Source: Campanula takesimana (taxonomy: Eukaryota; Streptophyta; Magnoliopsida; Asterales; Campanulaceae). From it: 64,000 bases of DNA. Below are positions 56,801 to 64,000 of the stretch, one piece after another. The stretch lies in assembly GCA_026119855.1 (NCBI GenBank), contig JAOWBW010001462.1, positions 62,001-126,000 of the forward strand, in the 5' to 3' direction. Every line of letters begins with the position of its first letter. The stretch's first letter is position 1. The translations under genes were made by a program, and so were the position numbers. Under the pieces are notes generated by a model. The model searched no databases. It was not told the origin of the DNA and worked only from the letters and a program-made list of their open reading frames with translations.

Positions 56801-57874
56801 AAGAGCTGGAGGAGTTACAATAGAAGGCACCGACTTCTCATTGAAGTGGCCTAGGGGGTGAAACGGGCCATCTCTAGGATGGTGTTCGTCGGCCTTTTCC
56901 ACAGCCATCAGTTGAACATCCGCATTATCCCTAAGTTTCTCACCGCCATTTGACAACAAAGACTCTAACTCCTCACATTCTCTCTCATGCCACAAGACTT
57001 CACTCACACAATCCTCAACAATATCCACACAGTTACAAGACTCATCGTCTAAGGGACTTTGCATGACATCAAACACAGATATTTCTATTTTCTCATTAGC
57101 CACACACATAGATAGAGTCCCATCACCCACATTAATGATGGTGTTAGTAGTAGCCATAAATGGACGCCCAAGCAATATGGGAGAATCCTGACTATTCCCA
57201 ACACCATTAACAGTCTCAAGCACAACAAAATCCACAGGGATAATCAAATTGGCTACCTGCACCAAAACATCCTCCACAATTCCCAATGGCCTCTTGATTG
57301 AACGGTCAGCCAATTGCAAGGTCATTGTGGTGGGTTGTAGCTCAGGTAAACCCAACTCAAGATACAAATGATGAGGTAACAAATTAATGCTAGCACCGAG
57401 ATCTAACATTGCCTTCACCTTTTTAGAGTCCCCCATAGATATAGAAATGTTAAAACTTCCGGGGTCCTTCAATTTAGGTGGGAGGTTCTGTTGTACCACA
57501 GCACTAGCACTTTCTCCCATAATCAACTTCTCATCATTCCCATACTTGGGTTTCCTGGAGTTGAGTTCTTTGAAAAACTTTGCATAAGCTGGGATATTTT
57601 TAATGACATTTAACAATGGAAGATTAATGTTTACTTTTGAAAACATGTCATATAAATCAGACATTTGCTTATCCAGCTTACTTCTCATGAATCTACCAGG
57701 AAACGGTACAGGAGGTACATATGGCTTGGGGGTGGAAGAATCAGTCACAGGAATTTCCCCCATGCCATTAGTACTCTTACCAACAACATTCTCAACAACA
57801 GATGGTTCAGCAGATTCAGAAGGAGAGTTAGGACATACCTCATTACTTACCTGTTTGCCATTTCTCAGAGTCAT
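53873..57874 (-). CDS. Athila gag end, protease, RT, RNase H and integrase
   Basis: A 1,333-codon uninterrupted ORF. Domains: gag C-terminal tail from MTLRNGKQVSNEV; protease near residue 156 (MLDLGASINLLP, with Leu after the catalytic Asp as in other Athila elements); RT around 410-640 with FMDDFSVFG near 605 as the catalytic box; RNase H around 700-830 (SDHAALKYLL); integrase with an HHCC finger near 965-1000 and a catalytic triad in GIDFMGPF (~1031), ISDQGTHF (~1092) and GQVEVSN (~1128), with 35 residues between the last two. All catalytic residues look intact. Its first ATG is internal to gag because an upstream duplication interrupts the polyprotein, so how it would be translated is unclear. 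Confidence 0.95.
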   Translation of the reverse strand: MTLRNGKQVSNEVCPNSPSESAEPSVVENVVGKSTNGMGEIPVTDSSTPKPYVPPVPFPGRFMRSKLDKQMSDLYDMFSKVNINLPLLNVIKNIPAYAKFFKELNSRKPKYGNDEKLIMGESASAVVQQNLPPKLKDPGSFNISISMGDSKKVKAMLDLGASINLLPHHLYLELGLPELQPTTMTLQLADRSIKRPLGIVEDVLVQVANLIIPVDFVVLETVNGVGNSQDSPILLGRPFMATTNTIINVGDGTLSMCVANEKIEISVFDVMQSPLDDESCNCVDIVEDCVSEVLWHERECEELESLLSNGGEKLRDNADVQLMAVEKADEHHPRDGPFHPLGHFNEKSVPSIVTPPALELKALPSNLKYVFLGEGETLPVIIASDLTIEQEAKLIRVLREHKQAIGWTLADIKGISPSMCMHKINLIDGAKPSRERQRRLNPHMEEAVRKEVLKLLDAGIIYAVADSEWVSPVQVVPKKSGYTVTTNEKGEEVPKREVTGLRMCIDLRKLNAATKKDHFPLPFIDQILERLAGHEYYCFLDGFSGYNQIPIAPEDQAKTTFTCPFGTFAFRRMPFGLCNAPATFQRCMTSIFSDLIERCVEVFMDDFSVFGDSFDGCLENLTMVLNRCCETNMTLSWEKCHFLVRHGIVLGHLVSNKGIEVDKAKIDVISKLPPPVSVKGVRSFLGHAGFYRRFIKDFSKICKPLCNLLAKDTEFIFDQECLEAFNLLKEKLTCAPILSSPNWSLPFEIMCDASDFAMGAVLGQRVEKLPHVIHYASRTLNDAQLNYTTTEKEFLAVVFALEKFRSYLLGSKVIIYSDHAALKYLLNKKDAKPRLLRWMLLLQEFDIEIKDKKGTKNVVADHLSRLENFTFTNVIDGAIPVNENFPDEQLFALHVHEPWYADLVNFIVSNIMPPNFTYDQKRKFRSDVKHYIWDDPYLWKVCPDKIIRRCIPEHEQASVLRFCHELQCGGHFSGQKTARRVLQAGLYWPTLFKDAHDFCVRCDRCQRTGNIGKRDEMPLQHNLIVDIFDVWGIDFMGPFPPSQGYLYILVAVDYVSKWVEAIPTRINDANIVCKFVRENIFGRYGVPRVIISDQGTHFTNKMFNQVVKRYGVGHKLATAYHPQTSGQVEVSNRQIKVVLEKTVRPNRKDWADKLCDALWAYRTAYKTPIGMSPYRIVYGKECHLPVELEHKAYWATKQLNMDLTLAGEKRLLDVDELAEMRQDSYESAKLYKERTKRYHDKNLKPKFLKPGMKVLLFNSRLKLFPGKLRSRWTGPYELVRVFPHGAVELRDLKDGTTFKVNGHRVKPYYEGLSILEDINEIDVIELTDPEGAT

Positions 57875-59459
57875 AATGGCCTTGGCTTGCTCCCCTTGAC
57901 TAGGGAAGGTTCCTGGTTTATGCCCTTGCTGATAGTGAGGGGCTTATACCCTTAATATCTGCTAAGGTCCACCCTATGGCCTGCTTGTGCTCACCCACTC
58001 ACTATCAGCAACGGCATAGATAATGCCTGCATCCAATAATTTTAGGACCTCTTTCCTAACCGCCTCCTCCATGTGAGGGTTTAACCTCCTTTGTCTCTCT
58101 CTAGACGGCTTAGCACCATCTATGAGATTAATTTTGTGCATGCACATGGAGGGGCTTATACCCTTAATATCTGCTAAGGTCCACCCTATGGCCTGCTTGT
58201 GCTCACGAAGCACTCTGATCAACTTGGCCTCTTGTTCTATGGTCAAATCTGAGGCAATTATCATGGGCAAAGTCTCACCCTCCCCAAGAAAAACATACTT
58301 TAAATTGGAAGGAAGGGCTTTCAGCTCAAGAGCTGGAGGAGTTACAATAGAAGGCACCGACTTCTCATTGAAGTGGCCTAGGGGGTGAAACGGGCCATCT
58401 CTAGGATGGTGTTCGTCGGCCTTTTCCACAGCCATCAGTTGAACATCCGCATTATCCCTAAGTTTCTCACCGCCATTTGACAACAAAGACTCTAACTCCT
58501 CACATTCTCTCTCATGCCACAAGACTTCACTCACACAATCCTCAACAATATCCACACAGTTACAAGACTCATCGTCTAAGGGACTTTGCATGACATCAAA
58601 CACAGATATTTCTATTTTCTCATTAGCCACACACATAGATAGAGTCCCATCACCCACATTAATGATGGTGTTAGTAGTAGCCATAAATGGACGCCCAAGC
58701 AATATGGGAGAATCCTGACTATTCCCAACACCATTAACAGTCTCAAGCACAACAAAATCCACAGGGATAATCAAATTGGCTACCTGCACCAAAACATCCT
58801 CCACAATTCCCAATGGCCTCTTGATTGAACGGTCAGCCAATTGCAAGGTCATTGTGGTGGGTTGTAGCTCAGGTAAACCCAACTCAAGATACAAATGATG
58901 AGGTAACAAATTAATGCTAGCACCGAGATCTAACATTGCCTTCACCTTTTTAGAGTCCCCCATAGATATAGAAATGTTAAAACTTCCGGGGTCCTTCAAT
59001 TTAGGTGGGAGGTTCTGTTGTACCACAGCACTAGCACTTTCTCCCATAATCAACTTCTCATCATTCCCATACTTGGGTTTCCTGGAGTTGAGTTCTTTGA
59101 AAAACTTTGCATAAGCTGGGATATTTTTAATGACATTTAACAATGGAAGATTAATGTTTACTTTTGAAAACATGTCATATAAATCAGACATTTGCTTATC
59201 CAGCTTACTTCTCATGAATCTACCAGGAAACGGTACAGGAGGTACATATGGCTTGGGGGTGGAAGAATCAGTCACAGGAATTTCCCCCATGCCATTAGTA
59301 CTCTTACCAACAACATTCTCAACAACAGATGGTTCAGCAGATTCAGAAGGAGAGTTAGGACATACCTCATTACTTACCTGTTTGCCATTTCTCAGAGTCA
59401 TAATGGCCTTGGCTTGCTCCCCTTGACTAGGGAAGGTTCCTGGTTTATGCCCTTGCTGA
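56463..59459 (-). repeat. 1.47-kb tandem duplication with a complex 60-bp junction
   Basis: 56463-57932 and ~57990-59459 are near-identical (two differences noticed, near 56612/58139 and 56735/58262), offset 1,527 bp. Between them, 57937-57994 is a second direct copy of the 58 nt at 56622-56679. The junction is also flanked by a 14-bp inverted repeat (TTGCTGATAGTGAG at 57926-57939 and CTCACTATCAGCAA at 57998-58011). Confidence 0.95.
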
Positions 59460-60796
59460 CCCACAGCTAGTTGACCAATCTGGGTCTCCAGCTTTTTGTT
59501 GACAGCATCCTGCTGCTTTTCACGCTGCTCCATCATCATCTTCATTTGTTGCTGCTCTTGCATCATGGTCCTCATCATATCCTCCAGTGATTGCTTAGGC
59601 TGCTGTTCTGGATTCCCTTGTGGGGGAGGAGGATATAGAGGTTTCTGCTGCTGGTACTGAATTCCTGGGTTACCCCTCCAAGAAAAATTGGGGTGGTTTT
59701 TCCAATCTGGATTATAAGTATTAGAATACATACCACCTTGATTTTGCCTTGGGGGATACCCTTGCATCGCATTTACCTGTTCAGAATCAAACTGTGCAAC
59801 AACTGGACAACCATTAGTAGCATGAGTGTTAGATCCACAATTAGCACAGAAATCAGATACCACATTAGCACTTGAGGAAGACATATTAGAATTCATTTTA
59901 GCCATGTTTTGGTTTAACAAAGACACCTGCCTAGCGAACTCATCCATACCACTCAACTCATGCACTCCCCTAGGTTTCCCTCTAGAGCCTTTTTCTTGCG
60001 AATTGGCCCCCAACATCTCAAATAATTCTTGGGTTTGGTCAACAGTTTTTGCTCCTAGAAAGCCGCCTGCTGCATTGTCGACCATAGCTTGGTCTGCTGC
60101 AGTTAACCCACCATAAAATGTTTGATGTAAAAGGGCCTCAGGAAAAGCATGATGGGGGCACTGCACTTGCAACATTTTGAACCTATCCCAAGCCTCATGA
60201 AATGGCTCACCTACCTCTTGAGTAAACCCTATGATTTTCTGTCTAAAGGTGGCCAAAGTAGCATGCGGGAAAAATTTCTTTAAGAATGCATCATGCAACC
60301 CATCCCATGTAGTGATACTCCTCGCAGGAAGTAACATAAGCCAAGTTTTAGCTGCCCCTTGAAGAGAGAAAGGAAAATACTTAAGTCTTAATTGTTCATC
60401 AGTAACCCCCTCTTTTACAGGGAATCCTGATATGATCATCATGTACTCTCTCAAGAAGTTCAAAGAGTCTTCAGCGGGAAGACCCTGAAACTTGGGCAAC
60501 TGACTAAAGTAATGCCCCTTCGCCTCATAAGATTTAGCGGCCTCAGTCAGGACAATACATGACACCGATGTGTCAACCTTAGGCCTAGCATATTCTTTCA
60601 TTAAGGGATTAGCCATTACAACTTCAATTTCTTCTCCCCCGGTGGAAGAAGTTTCAAATTCACTTAAAAATACCTCTGTCTCGGTGACAGAAGCTTCAGA
60701 CTCAGACTCAGAAATAGGGGGAATGCCCCTGTCAAGTCTATCGATATTATCGTCCAAAGGAACCAACTCAGGGTTCAATGAACGTCTACCAAACAT
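57974..60796 (-). CDS. Athila gag, protease and start of RT (upstream half of the duplicated polyprotein)
   Basis: A 940-codon ORF starting at the ATG of MFGRRSLNPELVPLDD, 58 bp downstream of the 5' LTR. The retrotransposon gag domain spans about 105-270 (FPFSLQGAAKTWLMLLPARS, GEPFHEAWDRFKMLQVQCPH). The CCHC knuckle CANCGSNTHATNGC lies near 325. A Gln/Met-rich segment runs 390-440, and the protease MLDLGASINLLP is near 621. It ends soon after the RT start (YAVADSEWVS) when it enters the duplication junction, so RT is only a stub here. The complete RT is in the following ORF. Confidence 0.95.
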   Translation of the reverse strand: MFGRRSLNPELVPLDDNIDRLDRGIPPISESESEASVTETEVFLSEFETSSTGGEEIEVVMANPLMKEYARPKVDTSVSCIVLTEAAKSYEAKGHYFSQLPKFQGLPAEDSLNFLREYMMIISGFPVKEGVTDEQLRLKYFPFSLQGAAKTWLMLLPARSITTWDGLHDAFLKKFFPHATLATFRQKIIGFTQEVGEPFHEAWDRFKMLQVQCPHHAFPEALLHQTFYGGLTAADQAMVDNAAGGFLGAKTVDQTQELFEMLGANSQEKGSRGKPRGVHELSGMDEFARQVSLLNQNMAKMNSNMSSSSANVVSDFCANCGSNTHATNGCPVVAQFDSEQVNAMQGYPPRQNQGGMYSNTYNPDWKNHPNFSWRGNPGIQYQQQKPLYPPPPQGNPEQQPKQSLEDMMRTMMQEQQQMKMMMEQREKQQDAVNKKLETQIGQLAVGQQGHKPGTFPSQGEQAKAIMTLRNGKQVSNEVCPNSPSESAEPSVVENVVGKSTNGMGEIPVTDSSTPKPYVPPVPFPGRFMRSKLDKQMSDLYDMFSKVNINLPLLNVIKNIPAYAKFFKELNSRKPKYGNDEKLIMGESASAVVQQNLPPKLKDPGSFNISISMGDSKKVKAMLDLGASINLLPHHLYLELGLPELQPTTMTLQLADRSIKRPLGIVEDVLVQVANLIIPVDFVVLETVNGVGNSQDSPILLGRPFMATTNTIINVGDGTLSMCVANEKIEISVFDVMQSPLDDESCNCVDIVEDCVSEVLWHERECEELESLLSNGGEKLRDNADVQLMAVEKADEHHPRDGPFHPLGHFNEKSVPSIVTPPALELKALPSNLKYVFLGEGETLPMIIASDLTIEQEAKLIRVLREHKQAIGWTLADIKGISPSMCMHKINLIDGAKPSRERQRRLNPHMEEAVRKEVLKLLDAGIIYAVADSEWVSTSRP

Positions 60797-60830
60797 ACAC
60801 CGACTAAATTAACTTGTAAATCAAAACAAG

Positions 60831-60848
60831 TCCCCGGCAACGGCGCCA
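60831..60848 (-). other. Athila primer binding site (tRNA-Asp type)
   Basis: Minus strand TGGCGCCGTTGCCGGGGA, six bases from the 5' LTR. It is complementary to the 3' end of plant tRNA-Asp, as usual in Athila. Confidence 0.9.
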
Positions 60849-60854
60849 AAAACT

Positions 60855-62229
60855 TGATGGATAAAATTCCAAGTAATAAAATACCTAGCAAGCGCACTAG
60901 TTACCGCAGTAGTAACACGCGAAAGCGAGGGTCGATCCCACGAAGACTCGTTGGACAAACAAGTATATTTAGTTAGTGCAAAAAGTAACCAAAGGGGGTT
61001 TTTGATTGATTTTGATTAACCTAAATTAACTACTAAACAAAGAAAATAAATTACTAAATTAAAGATCACTAAGCAACAAGGATTTAATTCAAGATTACAA
61101 AGATTCACAGATTGGGGTTCACAACTATCTCCTCTCTATGCTATTTTATGAAAAAGACTATTAAACTTGTTCAAGAAATCGTTCACTTATTTAAGAGTTA
61201 GGACGGTCTGGTCACCGGATTGCAACCCTATTATTATCTCTATGTGAAATATTCCGTTAGGTCAACAACACACAAAAACAATTTATTAAGTTCTTAAGAA
61301 CACTTGATCTTAAATTCTCTTGATTTCCGCGAAGTCCTCAATTAAATCTAATCACAAGAATATGATTCAATATCTAAATTATTCACGCTAGTGAAACAAT
61401 CTAAACCAAGATGATTTAAAGACCACAAATATCAAGTCATATTAATGAAATCTTTAAATTAATTAAGCTCTATTCTTATGAACAAGAACAAGATTAATAT
61501 TTGATTAAGCCCAAGTTAGCATAGAGATTTGATAGTTATTACTCCCAATCCATGAATAAAGAAATTAGCTACTCATCGACATAACAATAAACACAAGAAT
61601 ATAATTAAAAATCATAAACCTGGATAAAAGCTTGATGATGAATAATCTTCCCAAATCTTGTTTACAACTTGAAACTTGAATAAAACCTAAAAACAATGCA
61701 TAATCAAACTAAAAGCTGCTGTCCAATATTTATACATAGAGAAAACTAGGGCCAAAAGTAGGGAAAATAGGGCTAAAACCCGTCTGGCAAGGAAAACCCG
61801 AAATTTAGTGCGTATAAGTGGGCGACCGCCCAAAGTCAGAGTGGGCGACCGCCCATTCAATCAGTTTGGAACATCTCAAAGTCGCCTTAGTGGGCGACCG
61901 CCCGTAACCATAGTGGGCGACCGCCCACTCTCCTGGAATGGACTTTCTTCATTTTTCTTCTTTTCTTCACCTCTTTGACTCGCTTGACCACGGTTGACCT
62001 TTGACTCTGACTTTGACTCGAGCAATATTCAGTCTTCGACAAATTACAACCCACGGACTTTGCAACCACACAAAATACACTACAAAGTGTCTTAAAACAT
62101 TACAAATCCAACAAAGTTCCATAAATCATAAAAGACCAAAATTTCATCCAATCTAACTATATTACAACCAAAAACCGATGAAATTAGTACGAAAATGCGG
62201 AGATAGTACATGTGTAAACCGCTCCATCA
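60855..62229 (-). repeat. Athila 5' LTR
   Basis: Same length and GC-rich cluster (61817-61929) as the 3' LTR, with two single-base differences seen. Confidence 0.97.
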
Positions 62230-63111
62230 AGTCACAACTCGGGCGTTAACTTGGCCACAATTAACTTTGGACACGCGTTATGGACGTGGCAACGTGAGCT
62301 AGACCAAAAACCAACCAAGGTCACGGTATTTGTGTGTCACGGACAAGTGTGGTTGACTCGGCTCGGAAGGGAAGGTGGAATGGACCCGTGCGCGCATCGA
62401 AGGAAACAAGAGCGCCCAACGAGCTGCATCGTGGCATCCATCCCGGGTTAAAAGGGCATTTGGAACGTGCAAGGTCAAGTGCGCGTAGTGTGAAGCCATT
62501 CTATGTTCCCTTTTGAGTCAAAATAGAGATTTTCAATCCGTTTTTCGATAGCATGAGCATGGCATAAGCAAGATATGAACAAGTATGAACAAGCATGGAT
62601 TGAGCAATTTATACACAACAAATCAAGGAATATAAGCAAACAAAGACAAAAACTTGTACATGTACCAAGTTGTGCACAACAAAGAATTTTGAATCAAACT
62701 TTTGCAAAAGAAATATTTTACATTGAAACCCTTTTGTACAAATCAATTTGTGCACAACAAGAAGACTCAAGAAAAACCCTTACGAAAAGGATTATGCACG
62801 ATGAGGTTTTGGAAACCATTTTATTGACAAAAGATCATGCATAACCAAGTTTTATCACCTTTTAAAATCAAGTTTTGGCCAAAAGAATGAAGGTAATGTG
62901 CACAAGTAAGACTGTAAATTTGGAACCTGGACAAGTAGAAGCAGAGGGGCACCCAGAATGTTGCAGCCCTGCACCAAACTGTTAATTGGCAACATTCTGG
63001 CCCCTACCCAAAGTAGCCGTACGGCTAAAGTAAGAGGGTGAAGATTTTTCTCAATTTCTCCAACTTTTGATCATCAAGCCCCAATTTATTGTATTTCCAG
63101 AACGTATGTAC
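62230..63111. other. Continuation of the large Tat-type element, non-coding
   Basis: No supported ORF. TGTGCACAACAA and AAGCAAGATATGAACAAG-like words recur. CCAAAGTAGCCGTACGG at 63006 also occurs in the LTR at 35683, linking this stretch to the same family. Confidence 0.45.
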
Positions 63112-63929
63112 TAGGGGTGTTCACGGTCCGGTCCGGTCCGGTTTTTGTTAAAATTTTACAAAACCGGAACCGGACCAATTATACGGTTCTGTAAAAATTT
63201 AGACCCAGAACCAGACCAATAAATTACAAAACCAATGTCATTGGTCCGGTCCTATTGGTTCGGTTCCGGTCCGGTTCTCCGGTTCTACTTGTATACAATT
63301 GTTCCCCTCAAAAAATACATCTATACACACCATGAACTAAAATAATTAAGCATTGGTCCCAAACTCTCAACAAGGCAAAGTAAACTGCATGGAGTTTTAC
63401 ACGTATTCAACACAAAGTTATGGATCTTTCACTTCAAAGATAGAAGAAGTAAGACAAAAAAACTTAATGGGGAAAAATAGTTGATACAACTTTAGAATTT
63501 TCGTGGTGAGGCTGGGATGTCTGGTGTCGAAGTCACGGCGGTGAAGGAGATACAGATGGAGCCATGGTGATCGAGCGGGCTGATTCTTTAAGATAGAACG
63601 AAGTTGAGAGAGAGAGAGAGATGGGGTTAGCGGATTTTGGGAAATAGGTTTTCTCAGTAGTCCGTACTCCGTAATCAGTAATCCGTAGGACTATGTAAGT
63701 ATTAGTAATACTGTAATAATATAATATTTATATATGTTATGATTATGATTGGTCCGGTCCGGTCCAGAACCGTAAAAATATTTATCAAAACCAGAACCGA
63801 ACCAATAAATCGGTTTTATGGAAATTTGGAACCAGAACCAGACCAACACTATTAAACCGGTCCGGTTTTCATTGGTCCGGTCCGGTTCTATTGGTCTGGT
63901 CCGGTTCTGTTTTTTTCTGCACAGCCCTA
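63112..63929. mobile_element. hAT-type MITE with 8-bp target duplication
   Basis: Starts TAGGGGTGTTCACGG and ends TTCTGCACAGCCCTA, between two copies of GTATGTAC (63104-63111 and 63930-63937). Both subterminal regions are packed with GGTCCGGT words. The middle (63500-63640) is gene-like and includes a GA run, but no transposase or ORF is recognisable. Confidence 0.92.
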
Positions 63930-64000
63930 GTATGTACTCAAAACAGTTCAAACAGAAACATCAAACACACACAAATATGCAAGAAGTCAACTAACGGGAA

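Larger units (their letters stand above)
49226..62229 (-). mobile_element. Complete, young Athila-type Ty3/gypsy retrotransposon (13,004 bp)
   Basis: LTRs 49226-50600 and 60855-62229 are both 1,375 bp with ends TGATGGA/TCCATCA and differ at only two positions I could find. AGTCA flanks both sides (49221-49225 and 62230-62234). In minus sense the order is: LTR, tRNA-Asp-type primer site, gag-protease-RT start, a tandem duplication, gag end-protease-RT-RNase H-integrase, hairpin motif, env-like-position ORF, tetraloop motif, polypurine tract, LTR. It lies inside the larger Tat element. Confidence 0.97.
35318..64000 (-). mobile_element. Large Tat/Ogre-type Ty3/gypsy element, interrupted, running past the right edge
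   Basis: The 3' LTR is 35318-36795, preceded (minus sense) by a purine-rich tract CCGAGGGGCTC. Moving right come a 114-bp tandem array, structured motifs, degenerate ORFs and a gag ORF split by an insertion at 40983-46612. Beyond that are a 52-bp tandem array and an Athila insertion at 49226-62229, and the continuation holds a hAT element. With the insertions removed, about 9 kb remain. No protease, RT or integrase of its own was found, so it is probably non-autonomous. The 5' LTR is not identified inside the window, although 63007-63024 shares AAAGTAGCCGTACGG with the 3' LTR. Confidence 0.65.

Noticed and set aside
1..64000. tRNA, rRNA or organellar insertions
   Set aside because: No cloverleaf with the conserved T-loop or rRNA core sequence was recognised; tRNA-like strings are the primer binding sites.

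Overview
The window is nuclear DNA of a flowering plant, most likely a eudicot. It has split genes with GT-AG introns, Stowaway-type MITEs inside introns, and Athila, Tat/Ogre-like and Copia LTR retrotransposons at high density. I cannot name the species from the sequence. Five gene loci are supported. (1) A partial two-exon gene of unknown function runs off the left edge (minus, 1-1018). (2) A truncated plant mobile domain (PMD) gene lies at 6973-7983. (3) A complete seven-exon TTL gene (TPR plus thioredoxin-like, 718 aa) lies at 18113-21951. (4) A pectinesterase/invertase-inhibitor-like ORF without a recognisable start lies at 27482-27981 (minus). (5) An intronless histone H4 gene with two unusual residues lies at 31713-32024 (minus). 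Everything else is mobile or repetitive DNA.

Left third (1-17 kb): a decayed minus-strand Copia element (about 1893-6793) has a 1.7 kb 5' LTR rich in TGCGCA. It abuts the PMD gene, which is followed by a putative 2 kb LTR and by the 3' end of a plus-strand Athila relative. Then come remnants of a second Copia element, the 5' end of a third (LTR, primer site, gag start with a stop), and the right end of a non-autonomous hAT-like element. Middle (17-32 kb): the TTL gene carries MITEs in three introns. It is followed by a non-autonomous LTR element with target duplication TAGTT (22770-26421), the inhibitor-like gene, and a Pack-MULE-like element (29727-30790) with 9-bp target duplications that carries the start of a chloroplast transketolase gene. 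Histone H4 comes next.

Right half (35.3-64 kb) is one nested stack. A large minus-strand Tat-type element (3' LTR 35318-36795, running past the right edge) was interrupted by three insertions. The first is a plus-strand Tat deletion derivative (40983-46612, TSD GGGGT). The second is a young 13,004-bp Athila element (49226-62229, identical-length LTRs, TSD AGTCA) with an internal 1.5 kb tandem duplication. The third is a hAT MITE (63112-63929, TSD GTATGTAC).

The least familiar signals are non-coding. At 34282-35308 about 18 short hairpins share a constant 9-nt loop while their arms change together. Two further structured motifs recur in sense orientation in both Tat and Athila elements: a nested hairpin capped mostly by GNRA-type tetraloops, and a CTACG/CGTAG-closed hairpin with a variable inner stem. 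Several unrelated retroelement families also each carry a cluster of their own short, GC-rich, self-complementary word. All coordinates and splice sites were read by eye; no alignment, folding or database search was run.
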